Assembly (NCBI GenBank): GCA_052273625.1
Contig: DAVZHW010000022.1
Coordinates: 1-31,843 of the forward strand
Direction of reading: 5' to 3'
Length of the DNA: 31,843 bases
Source: Fimenecus sp052273625
Lineage (GTDB): Bacteria; Bacillota; Clostridia; Oscillospirales; Acutalibacteraceae
Below the pieces are notes generated by a model that saw nothing but the letters and a program-made list of their open reading frames with translations, was not told the origin of the DNA and did not search any database. The stretch's first letter is position 1, and every line of letters begins with the position of its first letter. The position numbers were made by a program, and so were the translations under genes. Positions 14,445 to 23,272 of this stretch are shown piece after piece.

Positions 14445-16138
14445 TGCTTCTTGAAAATATGATGGAAATTGACGGTATTCCCGTTAAAATTGAGGGCGAG
14501 CGAAACCTCCTTGAAGTAATCAGCAAAACAGGAATTAAGCTTCCCGTTTTCTGCTACCATTCTGACCTTTCGATTTACGGCGCTTGCCGTATGTGTATGG
14601 TTGAGGATGAAAACGGCAGAATGATGGCGTCCTGCTCAACCGTTCCGAAGGCAGGAATGAAAATAAAGACAAATACAGGTAGACTTCGCAAGTACCGCAA
14701 GAGCATACTTGAGCTTTTGCTTGCAAGCCATTGCAGAGATTGTACGACCTGTGAAAACAGCGGAAAATGTCGCTTGCAGGAGCTTGCGGTTCAGTTCGGT
14801 ATTACCGATGTCCGTTTTCCGAATGATAAAACGACGACCGAAAGAGACGAGTCATCCTACAGCATTGTCAGAGATTCAAGTAAATGTATTCTCTGCGGTG
14901 ACTGTGTGCGTGAGTGTAACGAAATTCAGCACGTCGGAGCTATCGACTTTGCATACAGAGGCTCAAATGCCACTATAAGCACAGCCTTTAACAAACCGCT
15001 TGCGGAGTCTCTCTGCGTAAACTGCGGTCAATGTGCGGCTGCTTGCCCGACGGGTGCGATTATCGTTAAAGACGACACTCAAAAGGTTTGGGATAAAATA
15101 GATGACCCCGAGGTTTTTGTAACATGCGAAATCGCTCCTGCCGTTCGTGTCGGTATCGGCGAGGAATTAGGCTTGGACGACGGCGAATACGCAATGAACA
15201 GAATTATTGCGGCGCTTCACCGTATGGGCGTCGATAAGGTTTATGACACAGTTACGGGTGCAGACCTTACGGTTATTGAGGAAACAAGGGAGTTTATAGA
15301 CCGACTTGAAAACGGCGGCACACTTCCGCTGTTTACCTCCTGCTGTCCTGCTTGGGTATCATTTGTCGAGAAAAAATATCCCGAATTTCTCCCCAACGTA
15401 TCAACCTGCCGTTCGCCTATGAGTATGTTCTCGGCGGTTATTAAGGAGTATTACAAGGATAAGCTTCCCGAGAGTAAGACAAAGCATTATCATTTTGCGC
15501 TTATGCCCTGTACGGCTAAAAAGAGTGAGGCAAAGCGACCCGAGTTTGACGGCTGTACCGATGATGTAATCACAACGCAAGAGCTTATCGGTATGATTAA
15601 AAAATCGGGAATTATGTTCAACGAGCTTGAGCCCGAAGCAGTTGACCTGCCGTTTGGCGAAATGTCGGGCGCAGGCGTCATTTTCGGCGTTACGGGCGGC
15701 GTTACAGAAGCTGTTTTACGCTATGTCGCAGGCGACAACTCAAAAACAACGCTTATGCAGATTGAATACACGGGTATCAGAGGGCTTGAGGCTGTCAAGG
15801 TGGCTGAAATTCCCTACGGCGACAGAAAGCTTAAAATTGCCGTTACCTCGGGACTTGCAAACGCAAGAAAGATAATCAAGGGTATTCAAAGAGGCGAGCT
15901 TCATTACGATCTTGTCGAGGTTATGGCTTGCCGTGGCGGCTGTATATCGGGCGCAGGTCAGCCATATATCTCACACAGACACCGTATCAAGCGTGCAGAC
16001 GGACTTTACCGTTCGGACAAGAGCAGCGTTGTTAAATGCTCACAGGACAACAGACTCCTTGACGAGCTTTACGAGGGTGTTCTCAACGGCAGGACGCATG
16101 AGCTTCTCCACGTTGATTATGTAAAGAAAGATAAATAA
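14441..16138 (+). CDS. hydA: [FeFe] hydrogenase catalytic subunit (HydA/HndD)
   Basis: Cytosolic enzyme that reduces protons to H2 or oxidises H2 at the H-cluster, 565 residues. Accessory clusters in order: plant-type [2Fe-2S] (C38, C49, C52, C65); His/Cys [4Fe-4S] (H97, C101, C104, C110); two ferredoxin clusters (C149/152/155/159 and C192/195/198/202). H-cluster motifs are TSCCPAW (299-305), MPCTAKK (355-361) and MACRGGCISGAGQP (495-508). The proton-path residues of CpI hydrogenase are kept (E281, E284, C301, S321 here). With HydB and HydC this fits the NAD-linked trimeric, potentially electron-confurcating type. GGAGGG at 14431 serves tandem ATGs at 14441 and 14444; I report the first. Maturases HydEFG are not in the window. 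Confidence 0.95.
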   Translation: MMLLENMMEIDGIPVKIEGERNLLEVISKTGIKLPVFCYHSDLSIYGACRMCMVEDENGRMMASCSTVPKAGMKIKTNTGRLRKYRKSILELLLASHCRDCTTCENSGKCRLQELAVQFGITDVRFPNDKTTTERDESSYSIVRDSSKCILCGDCVRECNEIQHVGAIDFAYRGSNATISTAFNKPLAESLCVNCGQCAAACPTGAIIVKDDTQKVWDKIDDPEVFVTCEIAPAVRVGIGEELGLDDGEYAMNRIIAALHRMGVDKVYDTVTGADLTVIEETREFIDRLENGGTLPLFTSCCPAWVSFVEKKYPEFLPNVSTCRSPMSMFSAVIKEYYKDKLPESKTKHYHFALMPCTAKKSEAKRPEFDGCTDDVITTQELIGMIKKSGIMFNELEPEAVDLPFGEMSGAGVIFGVTGGVTEAVLRYVAGDNSKTTLMQIEYTGIRGLEAVKVAEIPYGDRKLKIAVTSGLANARKIIKGIQRGELHYDLVEVMACRGGCISGAGQPYISHRHRIKRADGLYRSDKSSVVKCSQDNRLLDELYEGVLNGRTHELLHVDYVKKDK

Positions 16139-16417
16139 AAATATTATCATAGGGACATGGCGAGCCCTGTCCGTAACAAATTTAACGTATAATTACATTT
16201 ACGGACAGCCGCACTTTCAGCCTCCCTTGTGTAAAGGGTGCGGGTCTCCTGTGGAGACCTCTGCATTTAATGCAGAAGCACCGACCGAACCGGCAGGTGA
16301 GACGGTGGGTTGCCGCAGGCAACTCGGAGGGATTGTAAAACAAAATTCACAGTCGGCCGCAATGCATAGTGTAATAAGATAGTATACAGGTTGTGTAAGG
16401 ACATAGTATACAGTTTT
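16139..16417. repeat. Intergenic region made of hairpin repeats
   Basis: No gene is supported here, between convergent hydA and secA. Contents in order: a hairpin of the TAGGGACA...TGTCCG family (16153-16172); TTACGGACAG (16199-16208), complementary to CTGTCCGTAA (16167-16176), so two exclusive folds are possible; a 114-nt element (16219-16332) running from CAGCCTCCCTT to GGCAACTCGGAGGGA, with internal perfect hairpins at 16243-16259 (GGTCTCC/GGAGACC), 16260-16276 (TCTGCAT/ATGCAGA) and a TTGCC/GGCAA hairpin near its end; and a direct repeat ATAGTATACAG at 16379-16389 and 16403-16413. The 114-nt element shares its ending with the copy at the right window end. Confidence 0.7.
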
Positions 16418-16455
16418 GAAAAAAGCGGACAGCACATTATATGAGCTGTCCGCTT
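16418..16455 (-). terminator. Terminator of secA
   Basis: AAGCGGACAGC (16423-16433) pairs with GCTGTCCGCTT (16445-16455), an 11-bp stem with an 11-nt loop. On the minus strand it is followed by a T-run. It lies 29 nt past the secA stop. Confidence 0.85.
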
Positions 16456-16484
16456 AAATTATTTTGTGATATTCACTTTTAGGA

Positions 16485-19214
16485 TTACTCGTCCTTGCCG
16501 CAGCAGTGCTTATATTTTTTACCGCTTCCGCATGGGCAGGGATCGTTTCTGCCTATCTTCTTTTCCTTTTTAACGGGTCGCTTCTTTTCGCTTCCGTCGG
16601 TAGCTCCGCTTGTGCCTGTAATCTTCGCCTGTTCCTCACGCTTAACTTCCTCATTTGTACGAAGAATAACAGTAAGAATACCCGTTACAGTTCCCTCGCA
16701 GATAGCCGCACTCATCTCGTCGAACATATCGAAGCTCTCAAGTCTGAATGCAACAACGGGATCCTGCTGACCGTAAGAACGAAGATAAATTCCGCCCTTC
16801 AAGTCCTCCATCTCGTCAATGTGATCCATCCATCTGCGGTCAACATTTGCAAGAAGAATCTTTCTTTCAAGCTCTGACATAATTTCAGCGCCGTATTTCT
16901 CCTTACGCTCGTCAAACTTCTTATGAGCACAATCAAGGAATAACTTTTTGAAATCATCTGCGGTGCTGAGACCTGTTTCGTCTTTACCGTCAAGAACCCA
17001 CGCAAGCTTTGTGAGCATTCCCTGAACGTTCCACTCCTCCTTCGGCAATGCCGACGGGCAGTAGAAGTCAACCTGCTGATTGAAATAATCATCAATCATC
17101 TTTGTAATTGTAGCGTCAAGGTCAACACCGTCAAGGATTTGATTTCTCTGACCGTAAATAACCTCTCTCTGCTTATTCATAACGTCGTCGAAGTTAAGAA
17201 CCTGTCGTCTTGCGGCAAAGTTGTTACCCTCAACCTTCTTCTGAGCGCCCTCGATAAGATTTGTAAGCATCTTGGTTTCAAGAGGCATATCATCATCGAC
17301 ATTAAATGTATCAAGAATCATATAAAATCTGTCGCCTGCGAAGAGTCTCAAAAGCTCATCCTCAGCAGAAAGATAGAAGCGGCTCTTACCCGGGTCCCCT
17401 TGACGACCTGCACGGCCTCTCAACTGGTTGTCAATACGGCGTGATTCATGTCTTTCCGTACCGATAATATAAAGACCGCCCGCTTCACGAACCTTTTTAG
17501 CTTCCTCGGAAATTTCTTCCTTGTGCTTCTGCTCAAGCTCGTGGAAAACCCGTCTTGCCTCGATAATATCCTCGTTATCGGTTTCGGCATAGCCCGTTGC
17601 CTCTGCGATGAGCTCCTCTGTAAAGCCTTTTTTACGCATTTCGGACTTGGCCATAAATTCGGGGTTACCGCCGAGGATAATATCCGTGCCTCGTCCTGCC
17701 ATATTTGTAGCAATGGTAACTGCGCCGTACTTACCTGCCTGAGCGACGATTTCAGCCTCTTTGTCGTGGTACTTCGCATTGAGGACTTCGTGCTTAATTC
17801 CTCTCTTTTTAAGAGCCTTTGAAAGCAATTCACTTTTTTCAATATTTACAGTACCTACAAGTACAGGCTGTCCCTTTGCATTAGCTTCAAGGATTTGCTC
17901 GATTATCGCATTGAACTTTGCATGCTCCGTCTTATAAAGCAAGTCGTTCTGATCGTCTCTTATCATCGGCTTGTTGGTCGGAATTGCAATAACATCAAGT
18001 CCGTAAATCTCTTGGAACTCGGTGCTCTCGGTCATTGCCGTACCCGTCATACCCGAAAGCTTGTCATAAAGGCGGAAATAGTTCTGGAATGTGATTGTAG
18101 CAAGAGTTTTTGACTCTCTCTCAACCTTAACGCCTTCTTTTGCTTCGATAGCCTGATGAAGTCCGTCGGAATAACGTCTGCCGAGCATAATTCTGCCCGT
18201 AAACTCATCGACGATAAGAACCTCGCCGTCCTTAACAACATAATCGACATCACGCTTCATAACGCCGTGCGCACGGATAGCCTGGTCGATATGGTGCTGA
18301 ATTGTGATATTCTCTGCGTCCATAAGGTTTTCAAGGTTGAAGAAACGCTCTGCCTTTTCGATACCGTTCTTTGTGAGAGTTGCACTCTTCGCCTTTTCGT
18401 CAACAACATAATCGCCGTCGGCATTTGCAAGCTCTTCCTCGGCATTCATCTTTGTATCAAGCTCTTTAACGGTAATCCTGCGAAGCGTTTTAACAAAATT
18501 ATCGGCAATCTTATAAAGGTCGGTTGACTTGTCGCCTGCACCCGAAATGATAAGCGGAGTTCTCGCCTCGTCGATAAGAATTGAGTCAACCTCATCGACA
18601 ATAGCAAAATTATGACCACGCTGAACTCTCTGCTCTGCGTAGATTACCATATTATCACGAAGATAGTCAAAACCCATCTCGTTGTTTGTACCGTATGTTA
18701 TGTCGGCATTGTACGCCTCTCTTCTTTGCTCATTGTCAAGCTCGTGAACAATAAGACCTACGGAAAGTCCCAAAAATCTGAAAACCTTTCCCATCCACTC
18801 GGAGTCACGGCGAGCAAGGTAATCGTTTACCGTTACAATGTGAACGCCCTTTCCCGAAAGTGCATTAAGATAGGCAGGAAGCGTTGCGACAAGAGTTTTA
18901 CCCTCGCCCGTTTTCATCTCGGCAATTCTACCCTGATGGAGAATAATTCCGCCGATTATCTGCACGGGGAAATGCTTCATATTAAGCACACGCCATGAAG
19001 CCTCACGGCAGGTAGCAAATGCTTCGGGCAAAATATCGTCAAGCGTTTCGCCGTCTGCAAGTCTTTTTTTGAATTCATCTGTCTTTGCCTTGAGCTGCTC
19101 GTCCGAAAGACGGCTGTATTCCTCCTCGTATGCGAGGACTTTTTTCTGTATCGGCATTACTCTTTTTACTTCTTTTGAAGAGTAGTCGCCGAAAATCTTT
19201 TTAAGTAAGGACAT
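16485..19214 (-). CDS. secA: Preprotein translocase ATPase SecA
   Basis: Motor ATPase that pushes unfolded preproteins through SecYEG at the cytoplasmic membrane. The 909 residues are a usual full length. Walker A is MKTGEGKTL (GEGKT at 103-107), the DEAD-type Walker B is IVDEVDSILIDEARTPL, and the second RecA half shows TNMAGRGTDIILGGNP and QLRGRAGRQGDPG. The preprotein crosslinking, scaffold and wing domains lie between and after these. The C-terminus carries a SEC-C zinc motif (CPCGSGKKYKHCC), which binds SecB or ribosomes in other bacteria. ATG start with AAGGAAA upstream. Separated from ftsH by that operon's terminator, so it should have its own promoter; TATAAT-like boxes lie in 19215-19260 but no convincing -35. 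Confidence 0.97.
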   Translation of the reverse strand: MSLLKKIFGDYSSKEVKRVMPIQKKVLAYEEEYSRLSDEQLKAKTDEFKKRLADGETLDDILPEAFATCREASWRVLNMKHFPVQIIGGIILHQGRIAEMKTGEGKTLVATLPAYLNALSGKGVHIVTVNDYLARRDSEWMGKVFRFLGLSVGLIVHELDNEQRREAYNADITYGTNNEMGFDYLRDNMVIYAEQRVQRGHNFAIVDEVDSILIDEARTPLIISGAGDKSTDLYKIADNFVKTLRRITVKELDTKMNAEEELANADGDYVVDEKAKSATLTKNGIEKAERFFNLENLMDAENITIQHHIDQAIRAHGVMKRDVDYVVKDGEVLIVDEFTGRIMLGRRYSDGLHQAIEAKEGVKVERESKTLATITFQNYFRLYDKLSGMTGTAMTESTEFQEIYGLDVIAIPTNKPMIRDDQNDLLYKTEHAKFNAIIEQILEANAKGQPVLVGTVNIEKSELLSKALKKRGIKHEVLNAKYHDKEAEIVAQAGKYGAVTIATNMAGRGTDIILGGNPEFMAKSEMRKKGFTEELIAEATGYAETDNEDIIEARRVFHELEQKHKEEISEEAKKVREAGGLYIIGTERHESRRIDNQLRGRAGRQGDPGKSRFYLSAEDELLRLFAGDRFYMILDTFNVDDDMPLETKMLTNLIEGAQKKVEGNNFAARRQVLNFDDVMNKQREVIYGQRNQILDGVDLDATITKMIDDYFNQQVDFYCPSALPKEEWNVQGMLTKLAWVLDGKDETGLSTADDFKKLFLDCAHKKFDERKEKYGAEIMSELERKILLANVDRRWMDHIDEMEDLKGGIYLRSYGQQDPVVAFRLESFDMFDEMSAAICEGTVTGILTVILRTNEEVKREEQAKITGTSGATDGSEKKRPVKKEKKIGRNDPCPCGSGKKYKHCCGKDE

Positions 19215-19289
19215 AGTCTTTTCCTTTCAACATATAATTATACAGATATATTATATAACATATATACTTGTAAATCTACTGTTTTTTGT

Positions 19290-19330
19290 AAAAAACAGGC
19301 TGTAAAAAGACAAGTTTTTACAGCCTGTTA
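19290..19330 (-). terminator. Terminator after ftsH
   Basis: AACAGGCTGTAAAAA (19294-19308) and TTTTTACAGCCTGTT (19315-19329) form a perfect 15-bp stem with a 6-nt loop. On the minus strand a T-run follows. It starts just past the ftsH stop codon and closes the rnj-to-ftsH gene run. Confidence 0.9.
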
Positions 19331-19332
19331 AT

Positions 19333-21348
19333 TTATTTTCCGGTATTTTCGTCGTCAACGGTTTCCGAAGCTTCATTATTTTCGGAAATTTCGGGTGCAG
19401 CTGCCTCGTCAGACCTTGCTTCCGATTCGGGTTTTGCATCAGAATTCGTTTCAGCCTCGGACTTTGCCTCTTCCTTGTCCTCGTCAGCGAACAAAGGCTC
19501 AAGCTCTTCGCCGTTCATTATGCGCTTAAACTCGTCGCCCGTAAGCTTCTCACGCTTAACAAGCTCAAGTGCAACAGCGTGGAGCTTATCGATATGCTCT
19601 GTAAGAATATCCTCTGTCTGCTTGTAAGCATTGAGAATAATCTTCTCAACCTCGTCGTCAATCTGCGAAGCAACAGCCTCTGAATAGTTCCTCATATGGT
19701 TATAGTCCTTGCCGAGGAATACCTCGTCATTGTTCTGACCGAAAGCGATAGGTCCGAGCTTTTCACTCATACCGTATCTTGTAACCATTTTTCTTGCCTG
19801 CTCGGAAGCTCTTTCAATATCGTTTGAAGCACCTGTGGAAATGTCATTAAAAATAATCTTTTCCGCAACACGTCCGCCGAGAAGTCCGACAATATCATCA
19901 AGCATTTTTGATTTCATAAGGTGCATTTCATCATGCTCGGGCTGATACATTGTAAAGCCGCCTGCCATACCTCTCGGTACGATTGAAATGTGAGTAACGG
20001 GATCCTCGTGCTCAAGATAGAACGAAGTAACTGCGTGACCTGCCTCATGATAAGCAGTGATTTTTTTATCCTTTTCGGAAATTTTATGAGACTTCTTCTC
20101 TGTGCCGACAACGACCTTCATTGTAGCCTCTTCAATTTCCTTCATTGTGATTGCCTTTAATTTTCTTCTTGCCGCAAGCAAAGCCGCTTCGTTAAGAAGA
20201 TTTTCAAGGTCGGCGCCTGTAAAGCCGACTGTCGCACCTGCGATATTGCGAAGGTTTACGTCGGGACCAAGCGGCTTCTGTCTTGCGTGAACCTTGAGGA
20301 TTTCCTCTCTGCCCTTCAAGTCGGGATAATTTACCGTAACCTGTCTGTCAAATCTGCCTGGTCTTAAAAGAGCCGGGTCAAGAATGTCGGGACGGTTAGT
20401 TGCCGCAATTACGATAACGCCCTCATTAGGTCCGAAGCCGTCCATTTCAACAAGCAGCTGGTTAAGAGTCTGCTCTCTCTCGTCGTGTCCGCCGCCCATT
20501 CCTGCGCCTCTGTGTCTGCCGACTGCGTCAATCTCATCAATAAAGATAATCGACGGTGCATTTTTCTTTGCCTCTGCAAAAAGGTCTCTGACACGGGAAG
20601 CGCCGACGCCGACATACATCTCGACGAAATCAGAGCCGGAAATTGAGAAGAACGGTGCGCCTGCCTCGCCTGCAACCGCACGGGCAAGCAAGGTTTTACC
20701 TGTGCCGGGAGGGCCCACCAAAAGCACGCCCTTAGGTATTCTTGCGCCGAGAGCGCTAAAGTCCTTGGGTGCTTTAAGGAATTCAACAATTTCCTCAAGC
20801 TCTTCCTTTTCTTCATCCGCACCTGCAACATCAGCAAATGTGGTCTTATTCTTATCGTCGTTTTTCTTATATCTCGCCTTGCCGAAGGACATAGCCCTGT
20901 TGTTTTCGTTCTGAACGCTCTGATTCATTCGCTTGAACATAAAGAGCATTACGCCTGCAAGTAAGAGTATCATAACTACTGTCGGTAAAAGGCTTACCCA
21001 CCAAGAGTTTGCCGTGCCCGAAGCATAGTCCATTTTAATTTGGTTGTCGGGATTTTCCTTGTTGTACTCGACTACGTCGTCGTGAATATCATCGACAAAA
21101 AGGCTGACATTCGGAACGGTATATCTGTAAACAGTTTCGTCATCCTTTAATTTGTATTCGAGCGCACCGCTTGACAAATTGAGCTTATATTCCGTAACCG
21201 CATGGGTTTCAAACTTATTGACAACCTCATAGTACTCGGTTTTTTTCTTGCTCTGCGGTCCGACTGCCGAATAAGTAGCAATTACAAGCACAAGTGCCAG
21301 CGGAATTACAATATACGGAATAATCGCTTTCCAGTTCGTTTTTTTCAA
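19333..21348 (-). CDS. ftsH: ATP-dependent zinc metalloprotease FtsH
   Basis: Membrane-anchored AAA+ protease that removes misfolded membrane proteins and short-lived regulators, 671 residues. Two helices (about 9-29 and 117-138) flank an extracytoplasmic domain. The AAA module has Walker A GPPGTGKT (212-219), Walker B SIIFIDEIDAVGRHRG (about 266-281) and the second region of homology ATNRPDILDPALLRPGRFDR. The zinc site is HEAGH at 434-438. The final 60 or so residues are a Glu/Ala/Ser-rich tail of low complexity. The start codon is TTG at 21348, with AGGAGAG about 10 nt upstream. It follows hpt by 15 nt in the classic tilS-hpt-ftsH order. Confidence 0.97.
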   Translation of the reverse strand: MKKTNWKAIIPYIVIPLALVLVIATYSAVGPQSKKKTEYYEVVNKFETHAVTEYKLNLSSGALEYKLKDDETVYRYTVPNVSLFVDDIHDDVVEYNKENPDNQIKMDYASGTANSWWVSLLPTVVMILLLAGVMLFMFKRMNQSVQNENNRAMSFGKARYKKNDDKNKTTFADVAGADEEKEELEEIVEFLKAPKDFSALGARIPKGVLLVGPPGTGKTLLARAVAGEAGAPFFSISGSDFVEMYVGVGASRVRDLFAEAKKNAPSIIFIDEIDAVGRHRGAGMGGGHDEREQTLNQLLVEMDGFGPNEGVIVIAATNRPDILDPALLRPGRFDRQVTVNYPDLKGREEILKVHARQKPLGPDVNLRNIAGATVGFTGADLENLLNEAALLAARRKLKAITMKEIEEATMKVVVGTEKKSHKISEKDKKITAYHEAGHAVTSFYLEHEDPVTHISIVPRGMAGGFTMYQPEHDEMHLMKSKMLDDIVGLLGGRVAEKIIFNDISTGASNDIERASEQARKMVTRYGMSEKLGPIAFGQNNDEVFLGKDYNHMRNYSEAVASQIDDEVEKIILNAYKQTEDILTEHIDKLHAVALELVKREKLTGDEFKRIMNGEELEPLFADEDKEEAKSEAETNSDAKPESEARSDEAAAPEISENNEASETVDDENTGK

Positions 21349-21363
21349 TGGATTTTCTCTCCT

Positions 21364-21927
21364 TTAATTGTTCTCATAAACACTGGGTTTGAGAATACCT
21401 ACATAAGGTAAATTTCTGTATTTTTCCGCATAGTCAAGGCCGTAGCCTACAACAAATGCGTCGGGAATTGTAGCGCCCGAATAATCGGCTTTAAGGTCAA
21501 CGGCTCTTCTCTCGGGTTTGTCGAGAAGAGTGCAAATCTTAATGCTCGACGGATTTCTTCTTGAAAGAATATCTATAAGATAATGGAGCGTTTTGCCGCT
21601 GTCAAGAATATCCTCGACAATAAGCAAATCAGAACCCTCGATAACGTTTGTATCAAGGTCCTTTATGATTTTAACAACACCCGAGGACGAGGTCGAATTG
21701 CCGTAGCTTGATACCGACATAAAATCGATACAGCACGGAAGCTTAATCTCTCTCATAAGGTCGCCCATAAACACAACCGAGCCTTTGAGAACGCTTACCA
21801 AAAGAAGTTTTTTGCCCTGATAATCCTCTGTTATACGCTCGCCGAGATTTTTAACGATTTCCTTTAACTGCTCCTCGGAAAGAAGCACCTGTTCAATATC
21901 ATTCTCCATAATATTTCTGTTATCCAT
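21364..21927 (-). CDS. hpt: Hypoxanthine phosphoribosyltransferase
   Basis: Purine-salvage enzyme that makes IMP (and usually GMP) from the free base and PRPP, 187 residues. The PRPP-binding motif is LLIVEDILDSGKTL. The flexible-loop region has SVSSYGNSTSSSGVVKI, and the base-binding end shows PDAFVVGYGLDYAEKYRNLPY, all typical of Hpt. The start ATG at 21927 has GGAG upstream; a second in-frame ATG (residue 7) is possible. It lies 7 nt after tilS and 15 nt before ftsH, an order kept widely in Firmicutes. Confidence 0.95.
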   Translation of the reverse strand: MDNRNIMENDIEQVLLSEEQLKEIVKNLGERITEDYQGKKLLLVSVLKGSVVFMGDLMREIKLPCCIDFMSVSSYGNSTSSSGVVKIIKDLDTNVIEGSDLLIVEDILDSGKTLHYLIDILSRRNPSSIKICTLLDKPERRAVDLKADYSGATIPDAFVVGYGLDYAEKYRNLPYVGILKPSVYENN

Positions 21928-21934
21928 TTTACCC

Positions 21935-23272
21935 CTACTCCTGACTTATGTTTAATTTTATTGCTTTTTTTGTGTCCGCACCTATACGGAATTTTTTATT
22001 TGTTCCGTACCCACGAAGCCATACGACCTCTCCGTCGCTGTCAAGAATAACCATCCTGTTTCTGACCTCGGGCGGAATTTTGTCCTCGTTAAAAAGCTTT
22101 TTAACGGTTTTTGTAACTCTGCGCTTTGAAAATGTGAACTTATCGCCGTCTTTTCTGCTGCGTAAAATCAACGTATTGGATATTTTATCACAATCAATGA
22201 GATTATCCAACATATCTTTATTAAGATTTTGTAAATCTTTTATGTCGTACTTCTCAATGCTTATTTCACAAAAAGGTAAACTCACTTTTTTATCGTCAGG
22301 CGAAAAATCAACCGAAAACTGCTCTGCCTGTTCGGGCTTTTTGAAAATTTTTCCGTCTCTGCTGACAATTTCCGTCGCCGAAGCCGTAACAAGAGCTTTT
22401 CCGCTTCCGACAAATCGGAGAAAATCGTCTATGTGCTTCGCCTCGACCTCGCCGTGCGACAATTCGCTTAAAAATCTTCCTGCAATGCGTTTTTTAAGGA
22501 AAATATCCAATGCCGAAAACTCAGCCTCAAAAAGCTCCGAATTTTTAACGCACTGAGCGTATTTTTCATTCACAACGCTCTCCAAAAACGCCTCCTGCTC
22601 TCTCATTCTCGAAGCAAAGCCCGAGAGTGCGCCGACAGCGTTTTGATTTATCTCACATAAGGTCGGAAGCACCTTAATTCTTATCTTGTTGCGTGAATAC
22701 TCACATTCAAGATTGGTGCTGTCCGTAACATATTGAAGCTCGTTTTCCTCACAATACTTTTCAATGCTTTTTCTGTCTGTTTCGATAAGCGGTCGTATAA
22801 TGTTATCCCTCACGGGCGGAATACCGCAAGCTCCTTTTGAGCCTGCGCCGCGCACAAGGTTTAATAAGAGTGTTTCCGCATTGTCGTTAAGATTGTGAGC
22901 CGTGGCAATTTTTCCTCTTTCCCCTGCAAGAGAACGAAAAAAATCGTATCTTACAATTCGTCCGCATTCCTCCTCGCCTATTCCCTGCTGCTTTGAAAGC
23001 GTGGGAATATCGGCGTGTAGAATTTCAAGCGGAACATTTAAGCTCTCGCAAAGCCTTTTACAGCTCTCCTCGTCCCTCTGCGCCTCCGCACCCCGTATGC
23101 CGTGATTTATATGTGCGGCAACAAGCGAAAATCCGTATTCGGCTTTAAGAGAATTGAGCACACTCAAAAGACAAACAGAGTCTGCCCCGCCCGAAAGTCC
23201 GACAACGATCCTGTCGCAATTTTCAAGCATATTGTACCTTTTAATTACCGAAAGCACATCTTCCTTATTCAT
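21935..23272 (-). CDS. tilS: tRNA(Ile)-lysidine synthetase
   Basis: Modifies cytidine 34 of the CAU-anticodon tRNA-Ile to lysidine, so that it reads AUA rather than AUG. The 445 residues include the N-type ATP-pyrophosphatase domain with the P-loop VVGLSGGADSVCLL near residue 22, and HINHGIRGAEAQRDEESC, characteristic of TilS. The middle helical domain and C-terminal TilS_C domain (LILRSRKDGDKFTF, VTKTVKKLFNEDKIP, VVWLRGYGTNKKFRI) are complete. Its ATG overlaps the dnaB stop by 8 nt (ATGAATAA), so translation is probably coupled. Confidence 0.96.
   Translation of the reverse strand: MNKEDVLSVIKRYNMLENCDRIVVGLSGGADSVCLLSVLNSLKAEYGFSLVAAHINHGIRGAEAQRDEESCKRLCESLNVPLEILHADIPTLSKQQGIGEEECGRIVRYDFFRSLAGERGKIATAHNLNDNAETLLLNLVRGAGSKGACGIPPVRDNIIRPLIETDRKSIEKYCEENELQYVTDSTNLECEYSRNKIRIKVLPTLCEINQNAVGALSGFASRMREQEAFLESVVNEKYAQCVKNSELFEAEFSALDIFLKKRIAGRFLSELSHGEVEAKHIDDFLRFVGSGKALVTASATEIVSRDGKIFKKPEQAEQFSVDFSPDDKKVSLPFCEISIEKYDIKDLQNLNKDMLDNLIDCDKISNTLILRSRKDGDKFTFSKRRVTKTVKKLFNEDKIPPEVRNRMVILDSDGEVVWLRGYGTNKKFRIGADTKKAIKLNISQE

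Noticed and set aside
16217..16435. Small minus-strand open frame between hydA and secA
   Set aside because: It lies wholly in hairpin repeats and the direct-repeat region; its translation reflects repeat sequence.
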